From Methylococcaceae bacterium (lineage in GTDB: Bacteria > Pseudomonadota > Gammaproteobacteria > Methylococcales > Methylomonadaceae), in assembly GCA_030693065.1 (NCBI GenBank), contig JAUYBL010000013.1, forward strand, positions 62,001 to 126,000: a stretch of DNA of 64,000 bases. Direction: 5' to 3'. Positions within the stretch are counted from its first letter, which is position 1. Each line of letters opens with the position of its first letter. This document shows positions 18,507 through 26,663 of the stretch, in pieces. The notes beneath the pieces were generated by a model. That model was not told where the DNA came from, searched no databases, and saw only the letters and a list, made by a program, of their open reading frames with translations. A program made the translations under genes and the position numbers.

Positions 18507-18821
18507 TTAATGTTGTGTGCAAAATACTTCTTGCATCATTTTGATCAGCTGAATAACACGAGCGTCGTCGATAAAGTAGTAGACACGGTTGGCATCTTTT
18601 TTAGAACCAATAATGTTTTTTTCCCTGAGTATTGATAGATGCTGAGAGATATTGCTTTGGCTAGTGCCTACCAACTCCACTATATCTTGTACACAGATGG
18701 ACTCATTTCCCAGTACGCACAATATTTTCAATCGTAAAGGGTGAGACATGGCTTTTAGGCGTTGAGCGGCTTTGATGATGTCGCTATCGGCATACAAAGT
18801 ATGTTCGTGCTTACTTTCCAT
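18507..18821 (-). CDS. ArsR-family repressor resembling persulfide sensors BigR/SqrR/YgaV
   Basis: A 104-residue winged-helix regulator. Motifs: LKAMSHPLRLKILCVL (23-37), the recognition helix SQSNISQHLSILRE (about 54-67) and the wing KKDANRVYYFI (74-84). It lacks the CxC metal-binding motif of ArsR/SmtB. Cys35 (in LKILC) and Cys101 (in VFCTQ) sit exactly where BigR, SqrR and YgaV keep the cysteine pair that forms a tetrasulfide link in the presence of sulfide. Cys43 is additional. It opens the yibN-secB-gpsA group and probably represses it or a divergent target; the 247 bases upstream hold the control region. Confidence 0.85.
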   Translation of the reverse strand: MESKHEHTLYADSDIIKAAQRLKAMSHPLRLKILCVLGNESICVQDIVELVGTSQSNISQHLSILREKNIIGSKKDANRVYYFIDDARVIQLIKMMQEVFCTQH

Positions 18822-19068
18822 AGAGTGCTTGATGACTTGATTTACAAGGCCGGGAAGTTAATGATGGAGTGCGGACAATTATTTATACACAACTATGTTA
18901 AACGTGTTTAATATAACTGTTGCTTGAGTGTCGGTGCAAAAATACGTAAAAAAAACTCTAAAACTAAATAAATGATACATTATTTTGAATCATTTGGGTG
19001 TGAGAATATGTCGGCCGTTTGGTCACGATCATCTAGATTATGATAAATTTAAACTTGGAGAATAATAA

Positions 19069-20625
19069 ATGCTGTTGAATCGGCCTAAGCCTTTAGTGCT
19101 ATTGATACTTGATGGATTCGGCTATTCATCTGATCCTGATTACAACGCGATTGCTTTAGCTAAAACACCTTGCTGGGATAAATTCCAAAAAGAGTACCCC
19201 ATGACTTTTTTAGATTGTTCTGGGCATGTTGTTGGCTTGCCAGCAAATCAAATGGGTAACTCTGAAGTTGGGCATATACACATTGGTACAGGCAGGTATG
19301 TTCCTCAGGATTTTTCAAAAGTTAATGACGCTATTAGAGACGGTAGTTTTTTTGCCAACCCAGTACTTTGCCGCGCTATAGACAGAGCCAAAATAAACAA
19401 AAAGGCTCTACATATCTTAGGTTTGTTATCGCCAGGTGGTGTTCATAGTCATGAAGACCAAATAATCGCATTGATTGAGTTAGCGGCCAAAAAAGGCCTA
19501 GAAAAAATTTATCTGCATGCTTTTCTTGATGGTAGAGATGTGCCGCCCAAGAGTGCGGCAACGTCCATTGCTCTGCTAGAGGCGAAATTTGCAGCTCTCG
19601 GCGTCGGGCGATTTGCGTCTCTTGTTGGACGATTTTATGCGATGGACAGAGACAATCGTTGGGATCGTGTTAAGCGAGGCTATGATTTGATCGCACAAGG
19701 CAAGGCAGATTTTTATGCTGAATCTGCAACACAGGCCTTAGAAGATGCCTATAGCCGGGGCGAAACAGATGAATTCGTTCTGCCGACAGCCATTTTGACT
19801 GATGAAGGTCATGCGTTAGCGTTGGATCAGGACGATTCTGTGGTATTTATGAATTTTCGCGCAGATCGCGCTCGTGAAATCTCCCAAGCCATTACTGCTA
19901 CAGATTTTGATTCATTTGATAGAGGTTGGGCGGCGCACACTGGCTACTTTTGCACCCTCACTGAATATCATCATGAATTTGATTACGATGTTGCCTTTCC
20001 ATCAATTGATATAAAAAACGGTCTTGGTGAGTATCTTTCATCGTTGGGAATGACTCAATTAAGATTGGCCGAAACTGAAAAATATGCCCATGTAACATTC
20101 TTTCTTAATGGCGGTATAGACGCTCCATTTCCCGGAGAAGACAGGATTCTGGTGCCTTCGCCAAAAGTCAGAACTTATGACCTGCAACCGGAAATGAGTT
20201 CCGTCGAAGTCACCGATCATTTAGTCGAAGCTATTATCGGCGGCAAGTACGACGTCATCATTTGCAACTATGCCAACTGTGATATGGTCGGTCATACCGG
20301 TGTCCTGGATGCAGCTATTTTAGCAGTCGAAGCGGTTGATGCTGCCTTACAACGTATTGTTGATGCACTTAACAAGGTTGGTGGCAGAATGTTATTAACG
20401 GCTGATCATGGCAATATCGAGCAAATGCGTGACAAGATTACCGGTGAGCCACACACCGCCCATACCACCAATCCAGTGCCTCTAGTCTATGTATGCGGAG
20501 ATGGTCAATTGCAGGATAAAGGTAGTTTGTCGGATATTGCACCAACCATGTTGGCAATACTGGGGCTCAAACAACCGCCTGAAATGACGGGTAGATCACT
20601 TATCACAGCGCAAAACCGTGAATGA
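19069..20625 (+). CDS. gpmI: 2,3-bisphosphoglycerate-independent phosphoglycerate mutase
   Basis: Interconverts 3- and 2-phosphoglycerate in glycolysis using two Mn ions. The metal site DGFGYSSDPDYNAI is at 15-28, the catalytic serine in NQMGNSEVGH near 61-70, and the second metal motif TADHGNIEQM near 444-453. 518 residues, normal. The start has GGAG 8 bases upstream (TTGGAGAATAATAAATG). The stop overlaps the next gene by four bases (ATGA). Confidence 0.97.
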   Translation: MLLNRPKPLVLLILDGFGYSSDPDYNAIALAKTPCWDKFQKEYPMTFLDCSGHVVGLPANQMGNSEVGHIHIGTGRYVPQDFSKVNDAIRDGSFFANPVLCRAIDRAKINKKALHILGLLSPGGVHSHEDQIIALIELAAKKGLEKIYLHAFLDGRDVPPKSAATSIALLEAKFAALGVGRFASLVGRFYAMDRDNRWDRVKRGYDLIAQGKADFYAESATQALEDAYSRGETDEFVLPTAILTDEGHALALDQDDSVVFMNFRADRAREISQAITATDFDSFDRGWAAHTGYFCTLTEYHHEFDYDVAFPSIDIKNGLGEYLSSLGMTQLRLAETEKYAHVTFFLNGGIDAPFPGEDRILVPSPKVRTYDLQPEMSSVEVTDHLVEAIIGGKYDVIICNYANCDMVGHTGVLDAAILAVEAVDAALQRIVDALNKVGGRMLLTADHGNIEQMRDKITGEPHTAHTTNPVPLVYVCGDGQLQDKGSLSDIAPTMLAILGLKQPPEMTGRSLITAQNRE

Positions 20626-21758
20626 TCAAAAAGATAATTTATTGCTTTTTACTAAGTTTTTATTTGACGCCTGGCAGCGCCAATGTGACCGATCATTCCA
20701 GTGTTAATGAACAATTGGCAGAAATTGAAAAACTTTATGGACGAACTGCAGCGCTATTACGAACGTTAGAAAAACAAGTCGAACTGAAGCAAAATAACTT
20801 AAGTAAGATTCGTAAAGAAATGACGCTGCTGCAAAATGAAGTCGCTAAACAAAGCAAAGAGCTGGCCGGACAAATTAAAGCCGCCCATGCCATGGGGCAG
20901 CAAGAAAAATTGAAATTGTTGTTAAATCAAAAAGATCCGGCGTTATCAAGCCGAATGTTGGTCTATTATGATTACCTCAATGCCGCGAGAGTATCAAAGC
21001 TAAGTCATGCTAACGATTCAATGACACAATTAGCTAGCCTGGAACAGCGGCAGCAGGAAGAAACGTCGCTGCTAGAAAAGGATTTGGAACAACAAAGAGC
21101 AGAACGCATTAACGCAGATAATGCTAGAGAAAATCGAGCAAGATTGTTGAATCAATTAGGCGATGATTATTTTGCCAATGAACAACAACTAAATCGTTTG
21201 AAAGAAAGCGAAAGTAAACTTAAAAATCTCATTGCTTCTTTGCAACTAAGCACCGGTGACGCTGAGGTTGCCGTTGAACGTGTAGAAGAACAACTCAACC
21301 ATCAGACAGTAATTAGTGCAAGCGTCAAAGGCTCTGACTCTGAGGCGAGTTTCCCCGTAATCAAAGGTTATTTTTCCGAGCTAAAAGGAACGTTACCTTG
21401 GCCAGTGACAGGCCAATTGCGCAACAAATTTGGCAATGCCGATGGGGGGGCATGGGCAGATGGCGTGTTAATTGACGCTAAAGAAGGAGCCGATATACGC
21501 GCAGTCACGAATGGTGCGGTGGTGTATGCTGATTGGCTAAAAGGCTATGGGTGGCTAATGATTGTGAACCATGGCGAAGGCTATATGACGCTTTACGCAT
21601 TTAATCAGAGTCTTTATAAACATAAAGGCGAGAAGGTTGATGCCGGTGAAGTGATTGCCGCTGCTGGACAAAGTGGTGGCAATGGCAAATCGGGATTGTA
21701 TTTTGGGATACGTAAAAAAGGTAAGCCGGTTGATCCTATTGCATGGTGTCGACAATAA
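20622..21758 (+). CDS. envC: EnvC-type murein hydrolase activator
   Basis: A periplasmic protein of 378 residues: signal peptide (about 1-20), a long coiled coil (about 25-215), then a LytM/peptidase M23 fold (about 260-376). The zinc ligands are lost: the H-x-G-x-D position reads ADGVLIDA, the TLYAHL position reads TLYAFN, and the LHFEIR position reads LYFGIR. It should therefore activate amidases during septal splitting rather than cleave wall itself, as E. coli EnvC does. gpmI-envC-ctpA is a conserved order; the ATG overlaps gpmI. Confidence 0.92.
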   Translation: MIKKIIYCFLLSFYLTPGSANVTDHSSVNEQLAEIEKLYGRTAALLRTLEKQVELKQNNLSKIRKEMTLLQNEVAKQSKELAGQIKAAHAMGQQEKLKLLLNQKDPALSSRMLVYYDYLNAARVSKLSHANDSMTQLASLEQRQQEETSLLEKDLEQQRAERINADNARENRARLLNQLGDDYFANEQQLNRLKESESKLKNLIASLQLSTGDAEVAVERVEEQLNHQTVISASVKGSDSEASFPVIKGYFSELKGTLPWPVTGQLRNKFGNADGGAWADGVLIDAKEGADIRAVTNGAVVYADWLKGYGWLMIVNHGEGYMTLYAFNQSLYKHKGEKVDAGEVIAAAGQSGGNGKSGLYFGIRKKGKPVDPIAWCRQ

Positions 21759-21829
21759 AGGACCGGGTGCAATAGAAATGAAGTGCGTTAGTTACTTTTA
21801 AAAATTGATTGTTTGGAGTTTTAAATTAC

Positions 21830-23155
21830 ATGTTGAAAAAGAAAAATATATTTATTTTGTCCTTAGGGATAACCTTTGGAGTCATCATCGGCCTCTGCGG
21901 GAGCGTCTTTGCAGAAAAAAATAATGGTGCTGCCGTAACTGACACGGAAGTGCTCCCTTATGAAGACCTTCGCACTTTTACCGAAATTTTTGGTCGTATC
22001 AAGCAAGATTATGTCGAGCCTGTGTCTGACAAAAAACTTTTGGAAGACGCAATTCGAGGCATGCTAAGTGGCTTGGATCCACATTCTGCTTATTTAGCGG
22101 CTGACGAATATCAGGAATTAAAAGAAGGAACTACCGGTCAATTTGGCGGCTTAGGCATAGAAGTTACCATGGAAAACGGCTTTATCAAGGTTGTTTCTCC
22201 TATCGACGACACCCCAGCGCAACGAGCAGGACTTAAAACTGGCGATTTAATTGTCAAGCTTGATGAGCAACCGGTAAAAGGCATGAGCTTAACCGATGCT
22301 GTCAAACTGATGCGTGGTGAGCCTGGGAGCAAAATTGTCTTAACTATCGTTCGCGAAGGTGCAGAAGCCCCGCTTAAAATCACTTTAGTTCGCGACATAA
22401 TAAAAGTTAAAAGCGTAAAAAATCGCTTGTTGGAAAAAGGCTACGGTTACCTACGCATCAGCAGTTTTCAATCTGGTACCGGCGAAGGTCTTAAAGAATC
22501 CCTTGCTGCTCTCAAGAAAGAAAATGGTGGCGACTTAAAAGGTCTAGTGCTGGATTTAAGAAACAACCCCGGTGGTGTTCTGAATGCAGCCGTTGAAGTC
22601 AGCGACGCATTTATTAAAAGCGGCCTGATTGTTTACACCGAAGGCCGTATTGCCAACTCAGAAATGCGCTTCAATGCGGCTCCTGATGATTTATTAAATG
22701 GTGCCCCGATTGTCGTACTTATTAATGCTGGTTCTGCCTCTGCATCGGAAATTGTTGCAGGTGCGTTACAAGACCAAAAACGTGCCGTCATTATGGGTGA
22801 GAAATCGTTTGGTAAAGGTTCAGTGCAAACCATCCTTCCAACAAGCAACGGCGCGGCAGTTAAATTGACGACCGCTCGCTACTTCACGCCTTCAGGACGA
22901 TCTATTCAAGCCCAAGGTATTGAGCCGGATGTAACAGTAGCTCGCGTTAAATTGGAATCCCTTGATAAGGGCAGTGAATTTACACCTATCAAAGAAGCCG
23001 ATTTATCCCGTCATTTACAAAACGGCAATAAAGCTGAAGATGCCAAGAAAAATTCACAAGATGACAAGGATAAAAAAGACGAGCCACTTGAGTTGAAAGA
23101 CTACGCTCTATACGAAGCACTTAATTTGCTAAAAGGTATTAGTATTATCAAGTAG
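21830..23155 (+). CDS. ctpA: Carboxy-terminal processing protease (S41 family)
   Basis: A periplasmic serine/lysine protease with PDZ regulation. 441 residues from ATG 21830, which has GGAG at 21815-21818. An upstream in-frame TTG (21809) is less likely. Order: signal/anchor helix (about 6-27), PDZ domain with GLGIEV and the carboxylate loop (about 100-185), then the protease core with the SASASEIVAGAL serine region (about 302-313) and the catalytic lysine in EKSFGKGSVQT (Lys329). The C-terminus is Lys/Asp-rich and low in complexity before a final helix. It ends the gpmI-envC-ctpA group. Confidence 0.94.
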   Translation: MLKKKNIFILSLGITFGVIIGLCGSVFAEKNNGAAVTDTEVLPYEDLRTFTEIFGRIKQDYVEPVSDKKLLEDAIRGMLSGLDPHSAYLAADEYQELKEGTTGQFGGLGIEVTMENGFIKVVSPIDDTPAQRAGLKTGDLIVKLDEQPVKGMSLTDAVKLMRGEPGSKIVLTIVREGAEAPLKITLVRDIIKVKSVKNRLLEKGYGYLRISSFQSGTGEGLKESLAALKKENGGDLKGLVLDLRNNPGGVLNAAVEVSDAFIKSGLIVYTEGRIANSEMRFNAAPDDLLNGAPIVVLINAGSASASEIVAGALQDQKRAVIMGEKSFGKGSVQTILPTSNGAAVKLTTARYFTPSGRSIQAQGIEPDVTVARVKLESLDKGSEFTPIKEADLSRHLQNGNKAEDAKKNSQDDKDKKDEPLELKDYALYEALNLLKGISIIK

Positions 23156-23165
23156 TTTTCAGATT

Positions 23166-23206
23166 AAAAACCGGAAGTCGGCGCTTGTCGGCTTCCGGTT
23201 TTTTTT
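23166..23206 (+). terminator. Intrinsic terminator after ctpA
   Basis: Stem AAACCGGAAG / CTTCCGGTTT with an inner GTCGGCG..GTCGGC region, followed by eight T residues. It closes the gpmI-envC-ctpA transcript 10 bases after the stop. Confidence 0.9.
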
Positions 23207-23372
23207 GCCTAATGATTAGCAATTGTCATTCGATAATATTTCGACAGTGCTAACGGCTGCTAATAAAGCAGCCTGATAGGTGCGACGGGCACTTGTTGAA
23301 CTATGATCGTAATGGGTTTTCGAGGTATCTTAAGTGTAAGTTCTTATTTACCAGTTGTTGTGCTTACATCCG

Positions 23373-23444
23373 GCTGGACAATAAAAAACCCGCGAAGCCA
23401 AATAACTTGCGGGTTTTTAATGTTCTTTGCACCTCGCTGGATGC
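23373..23444. repeat. Left attachment-type direct repeat
   Basis: A 72-bp copy of the sequence that follows tRNA-Ser at the right end. It contains the same hairpin (AACCCGC..GCGGGTT). The tRNA itself is not repeated here, so the crossover is probably within the post-tRNA terminator region, not within the T-arm. Confidence 0.8.
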
Positions 23445-23512
23445 GAGAAAGACAATAGAACAAATGGCTACACGCCTTTAATATAAAGCGATTAAGTAAT
23501 TTACTTTTCATT

Positions 23513-23534
23513 GTTACCGTCAAAGTTACCGTCA
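23513..23534 (+). repeat. Two tandem GTTACCGTCA sites near the left end
   Basis: GTTACCGTCA occurs at 23513-23522 and 23525-23534, 12 bp apart. The same pair with the same spacing occurs at 27907-27928 beside the integrase start (21 of 22 bases equal). Probable integrase arm-type binding sites. Confidence 0.6.
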
Positions 23535-23535
23535 T

Positions 23536-24306
23536 AACAAACCCACTGCCCCTGTATTTATTAAAAATGCCGTTCTGCCCAGCCTGTTAATAATCATCTC
23601 TTAATTAAATATTTCTTCTGTATTTATTCTGAAATGATCACATAAAACAGGCCGGTAACATCCAGGCTATTAAACACTATTTAATTGCAACCTTGTTGTT
23701 CAGGTTCGACAGATTCCGACACTTTATTCATGGCGTGATTATTTCTTCACTAAATCTCACTACTTTAGTGATTTTGTTCATAAGCGGATTGTTTCAGCAT
23801 TATTCAACACTTTGTTAAAAATTGCCGCCACCCTAGTATTAACCATGGGTGTTACATCGCTATTTTTACCCATTGAAGCCTAGTTGATAGATGGTTGTTA
23901 TTGCGCGAACACCCTTGCCCTGACCTCACCGTTAAATCGCCCTTAAATAAGCCCGTCACGCCACGATAATACTTTTCTTGTGTGTTGGTATGGGTTTGAG
24001 TTTGTAAGCGTAACAATCTGATTTTATTGGCTGATAACGCGCTGCTTTATTACCTACCTTTACCTACTTTAGATTGATTAAAAGCGCCATTGGTGGCGTA
24101 TTTGAAGTGGTTAAAGGCTAACTCGGAGTTATGTTTTGAAGTGCTCACGGCTGGCCTGTATCTCTCGCTAGTGCTGGTTTTGCTTGCTCACAATGATTAT
24201 TCAAATCGAAACTCGGAGTTGCGATTTGGTAACGCTCAATGATTATTCAAAACGGTATTCTTCCTTCCGTTTTACCGCTCATAATCCTAACCTCAAATTG
24301 AGGATG
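23536..24306 (-). other. Non-annotated stretch with chains of tiny minus-strand frames
   Basis: No protein above about 55 residues fits here. On the minus strand there are very short frames joined by four-base ATGA overlaps: 23778-23846 (22 aa), 23728-23781 (17 aa) and 23681-23731 (16 aa) in succession. Another, 23532-23597 (21 aa), runs by ATGA into a frame starting at 23535 that crosses the left repeat. Further short frames are 24247-24282 (11 aa), 24050-24148 (GTG start, 32 aa) and 23852-24016 (TTG start, 54 aa). Direct repeats AACTCGGAGTT (24119-24129, 24209-24219) and CAATGATTATTCAAA (24191, 24237) also occur. It may be a microprotein array, or decayed coding DNA. Confidence 0.35.
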
Positions 24307-24423
24307 TTAATCTTCGTCACCTATGCCAAGGTTCACGCAAGCCGAATGTAAGGACTGGCAAGAATCACTTAGCAGTTCCAGCGCCTTCAATTCTCTAATG
24401 AAATAGGGCGTTCGTATCATCAT
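24307..24423 (-). CDS. Possible small protein of the integrative element, 38 aa
   Basis: Starts with two ATG codons (24423, 24420) and reads MMIRTPYFIRELKALELLSD and on to a C-terminus GIGDED. Amphipathic helix-like composition. It overlaps the preceding small frame by 29 bases in another frame. No family recognised; existence rests only on position and plausible composition. Confidence 0.25.
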   Translation of the reverse strand: MMIRTPYFIRELKALELLSDSCQSLHSACVNLGIGDED

Positions 24424-24517
24424 TGCTTAAGTTATCAATAGCATTCTTGATAAGTATCAGCGCCGGGCTGTCGGTCTCGTTTACGATCTTTTGAAACTCA
24501 ATTATTTTATTGTTCAT
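24395..24517 (-). CDS. Possible small protein of the integrative element, 40 aa
   Basis: Reads MNNKIIEFQKIVNETD, then a helix-like stretch SPALILIKNAIDNLSND. Its ATG overlaps the stop of the frame before it as ATGA (24514-24517), a typical sign of translational coupling. No homologue recognised. Low confidence because of length. Confidence 0.35.
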   Translation of the reverse strand: MNNKIIEFQKIVNETDSPALILIKNAIDNLSNDDTNALFH

Positions 24518-24630
24518 TTTGTCTTCGCTTTAATTTGTTTCTGAAAAAATGCCGCCGTGCTTTGGGCATCTTGTTTGTTGTCTAAATCATGCTTTATAAA
24601 ACCATAGTGGATGGTAAATAATAGGTACAT
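24514..24630 (-). CDS. Possible small protein of the integrative element, 38 aa
   Basis: Reads MYLLFTIHYGFIKHDLDNKQ, followed by a Gln/Lys/Ala-rich tail ending in KAKTK. It is the first small frame after the winged-helix gene, and its start codon lies within the inverted copy of the GTTCAG repeat. Its stop overlaps the next frame by four bases. No family recognised. Confidence 0.3.
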   Translation of the reverse strand: MYLLFTIHYGFIKHDLDNKQDAQSTAAFFQKQIKAKTK

Positions 24631-24771
24631 GCCACATACTGAACACCAAAGGCCAAAATCACGAAAGCTAAGTTATTGATTTATGGTAAATCCTGTTCAT
24701 ATTATGAACACCTGTTCAGTATGCGGCATAAGTCGTTCAGCATACGGCATGAGTCGTTCATATTATGAACA
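24628..24771. repeat. Iteron-like GTTCA repeat cluster with two perfect palindromes
   Basis: Two copies of TGTTCATATTATGAACA-type palindromes (24694-24710; 24755-24771 with one base changed at the end) flank two tandem 21-bp units beginning GTTCAGTATGCGGCATAAG (24714) and GTTCAGCATACGGCATGAG (24735). The GTTCA steps are 19, 21 and 21 bp, about two helix turns. An inverted third copy lies at 24628-24644. It sits immediately downstream of the winged-helix gene and upstream of the small frames: a candidate replication origin or operator. Confidence 0.6.
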
Positions 24772-24777
24772 AGCAAA

Positions 24778-25131
24778 TCAATTTTCAGGTTTCCAGTTTT
24801 GCCAGTCGTTAGTTGCTTTTTGGTCGTTAAATTCACGATACGTAATACGCCACTTTCGGGCCATTTGCTTATAGAAGTGACCTTCGAGCATTAACTTGAT
24901 AAAGCCGTGAGACTCTAATTCTCTTAATGCTTCGTGAGCCTTGCCCCTGCTGCAACCTATACGCTTCTGAGCTTCTGTAACGCCATAGGCGATAGGTTCA
25001 TACATGCGCCAATGTGTTTGCATCAATACGAGCAATTTAACGGCATTGCCGCTTAGGTCAGAATAAGCGGCTGATCTAATCATTTCTACATCCTGGGCTA
25101 TAAACTGCTTTCTCTTGATTGATTTAGCCAT
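24778..25131 (-). CDS. Winged-helix protein of the integrative element
   Basis: 117 residues, basic. The segment GNAVKLLVLMQTHW, then GVTEAQKRIGCSRGKAHEAL and RELESHGFIKL followed by a hairpin (GHFYKQMARKWRITY) reads as a helix-turn-helix with wing, as in replication-control or phage regulatory proteins. No precise family is named. Its start overlaps the Rha-like gene stop by one base. Just beyond its 3' end lies the GTTCA repeat cluster, which it may bind; that link is inference. Confidence 0.7.
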   Translation of the reverse strand: MAKSIKRKQFIAQDVEMIRSAAYSDLSGNAVKLLVLMQTHWRMYEPIAYGVTEAQKRIGCSRGKAHEALRELESHGFIKLMLEGHFYKQMARKWRITYREFNDQKATNDWQNWKPEN

Positions 25132-25853
25132 TAGCCACCTACCAACGTAACCGGGCGCGGATGTTTGGCCTTGTACTTAGCAACAAAATTATCTAACAGC
25201 GTTCTACGGTCTTTTTGAACCGGGTATAAACCAATCAATAACGAATTGTGCGTGCGTATGGCTCCCAATAGCCGCAAGTCATAGCTATCAAGCTCTGATT
25301 CAATTATCGACTCCCAGCGCCCCGTTAAGGCTCGATTACAGAATAGGTGTTCATTACTATAATCTTTTTGATTGCTGGCCTTGCCTTGCAGCTCACGAAT
25401 GAATTTAACAGCGTCAGCCATTTCTCTACCGGTATCGCGTTTGTGTTGCAGCTCAACATTGCGCCCAGGTTCATTAAGAATATGCTTTATTCGCTTAAAC
25501 TCCTGAACCAGTGCTTTTTTAAACTTGCTAACGATCACACTGCTTCGCATGTGGGTAAGTAATAACGTTGCGGCATAGTAATCAATCAGCGCTATTTCCA
25601 TCTCCTGAACACCTCCTTTTGTCTCAAAGGGTCGGATTTCAAATCTAACCCTTCCAACATCTTTCATGTCATTTTGGAACCTACGAGTAAGCTTAATAAC
25701 GGCAGCATGGCTAACACCGCAACTCTCGGCAATAGTCATGCTGGTAGTAGTTAAACTTTGGCCATGAACCTCGACAAGCTTTGGTTCTGTGACTTTTGCA
25801 GGTATCGCGCTTTTTGGCTTTACCGATTGCGAAGGTATCGTTTGAGTATTCAT
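25131..25853 (-). CDS. Rha-family phage-type regulatory protein
   Basis: 240 residues. The N-terminal half shows the Rha pattern: LVEVHGQSLTTTSMTIAES, then HAAVIKLTRRF, a strand FEIRPFETKGG, and the DYYAATLLLTHMRSSVIVSKF helix region. Rha proteins are prophage regulators of lysogenic growth and interfere with infection when IHF is absent. The C-terminal part (about 130-240) is unlike the common ORF6N/KilA tails and is not assigned. It opens the rha-wHTH pair. Confidence 0.75.
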   Translation of the reverse strand: MNTQTIPSQSVKPKSAIPAKVTEPKLVEVHGQSLTTTSMTIAESCGVSHAAVIKLTRRFQNDMKDVGRVRFEIRPFETKGGVQEMEIALIDYYAATLLLTHMRSSVIVSKFKKALVQEFKRIKHILNEPGRNVELQHKRDTGREMADAVKFIRELQGKASNQKDYSNEHLFCNRALTGRWESIIESELDSYDLRLLGAIRTHNSLLIGLYPVQKDRRTLLDNFVAKYKAKHPRPVTLVGG

Positions 25854-25888
25854 TTCTTTATTCCCCTATGGCCGGGGATGTAATCCGC

Positions 25889-25960
25889 TATAATAGCCAT
25901 GACGATTAGGCAAACGGATTGCATGACCGGCACAATCAATTGAGTTGTGTCGGTTTTTTT
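25889..25960 (+). ncRNA. Possible short plus-strand RNA between rha and alpA
   Basis: A perfect TATAAT lies at 25889-25894, and a strong intrinsic terminator at 25926-25960: a 10-bp stem ACCGGCACAA / TTGTGTCGGT, 9-base loop, seven T. No annotated plus-strand gene needs it. A transcript of about 60 bases from near 25901 would be antisense to the alpA-rha intergenic leader. No good -35 was seen, so promoter strength is uncertain. Confidence 0.4.
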
Positions 25961-26177
25961 ATGCGCTTAGTTTTTCAACAAGGGCACGAATATCTGACAC
26001 TCGCCACGCCACCGATCTTTCAGACAATTTAATTGCCGCCGGGTATTCACCTGACTTAATTTTATTCAGGAACGTTGAGCGGCTAACGGGGATGACTTCC
26101 AGGACTTGCGGCAACTTAATAAAGCCGATCTCTGGCAATTGATAGGGTTGTTTTAAAACAGTTTTTTCTTGTGACAT
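25959..26177 (-). CDS. AlpA-family excisionase/regulator
   Basis: A 72-residue MerR-like helix-turn-helix protein. The pattern IGFIKLPQVLEVIPVSRSTF, then LNKIKSGEYPAAIKL and VAWRVSDIRALVEK is the standard AlpA fold (regulators and excisionases of P4-type elements). The start MSQEKTVLKQ at 26177 is preferred; an in-frame ATG ten codons upstream has weaker support. AlpA proteins typically activate the integrase or act in excision. Confidence 0.85.
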   Translation of the reverse strand: MSQEKTVLKQPYQLPEIGFIKLPQVLEVIPVSRSTFLNKIKSGEYPAAIKLSERSVAWRVSDIRALVEKLSA

Positions 26178-26663
26178 GGTGTTGTCTCGATTAAGAGCAC
26201 TCAACACGCTTTATTTATTCCGATAAGTTCAGTAAAATTCAATACAGTTTACTTTTGTAAACAAAAGCATTGCTTTAGTAATAAATTACCGATACATTAG
26301 CAACTGCTTTACGATAACTAACTGTTATGGCTTAGCAGTAATAAAAAAAGCATGTCAAATGCTGACCTAGGAAAAAATATATAAATCACCTGCAACCGTC
26401 GTCGAAAACATTACAGGTGATTTTTTGTGCCCGCTATTTAGTGGGTAATACAATGTAACATACTATATCTAGGCTTTTTTCATCGGTGGCATCTTGTCAT
26501 TTTTGATAAGCTCACAACAAAATGCGAATATCCTGCATTAGAAGAAAAAAAAACAAGCAAATTCAAGGCGTTACCTGTTTTGTATTTGTTTTGTGTTTTT
26601 CAGCATCAAATTAAAAATAATTCAACTTTCCTCGATTTGACCGGCAACAATTGCCGATACTGA
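26178..26663. other. Non-coding region between alpA and the integrase
   Basis: 486 bases, A+T-rich, no credible gene on either strand. It holds a dyad GTTTAC-TTTT-GTAAAC near 26245-26260, a plus-oriented hairpin ATCACCTG..CAGGTGAT with six T (26385-26426), and a small hairpin CGGCAA-CAA-TTGCCG (about 26642-26656) that may end the integrase transcript. It probably contains the alpA promoter. Confidence 0.5.

Noticed and set aside
20622-21758. EnvC as an active M23 endopeptidase
   Set aside because: The zinc ligands of the LytM fold are replaced, so it is an activator type.
24628-24771. CRISPR array
   Set aside because: The repeats are too few, of 15-21 bp and directly adjacent without spacers; no cas gene is present anywhere in the window.
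24683-24874. A plus-strand frame of 63 codons
   Set aside because: It runs through the GTTCA repeat cluster and the end of the winged-helix gene on the other strand, with no ribosome site.
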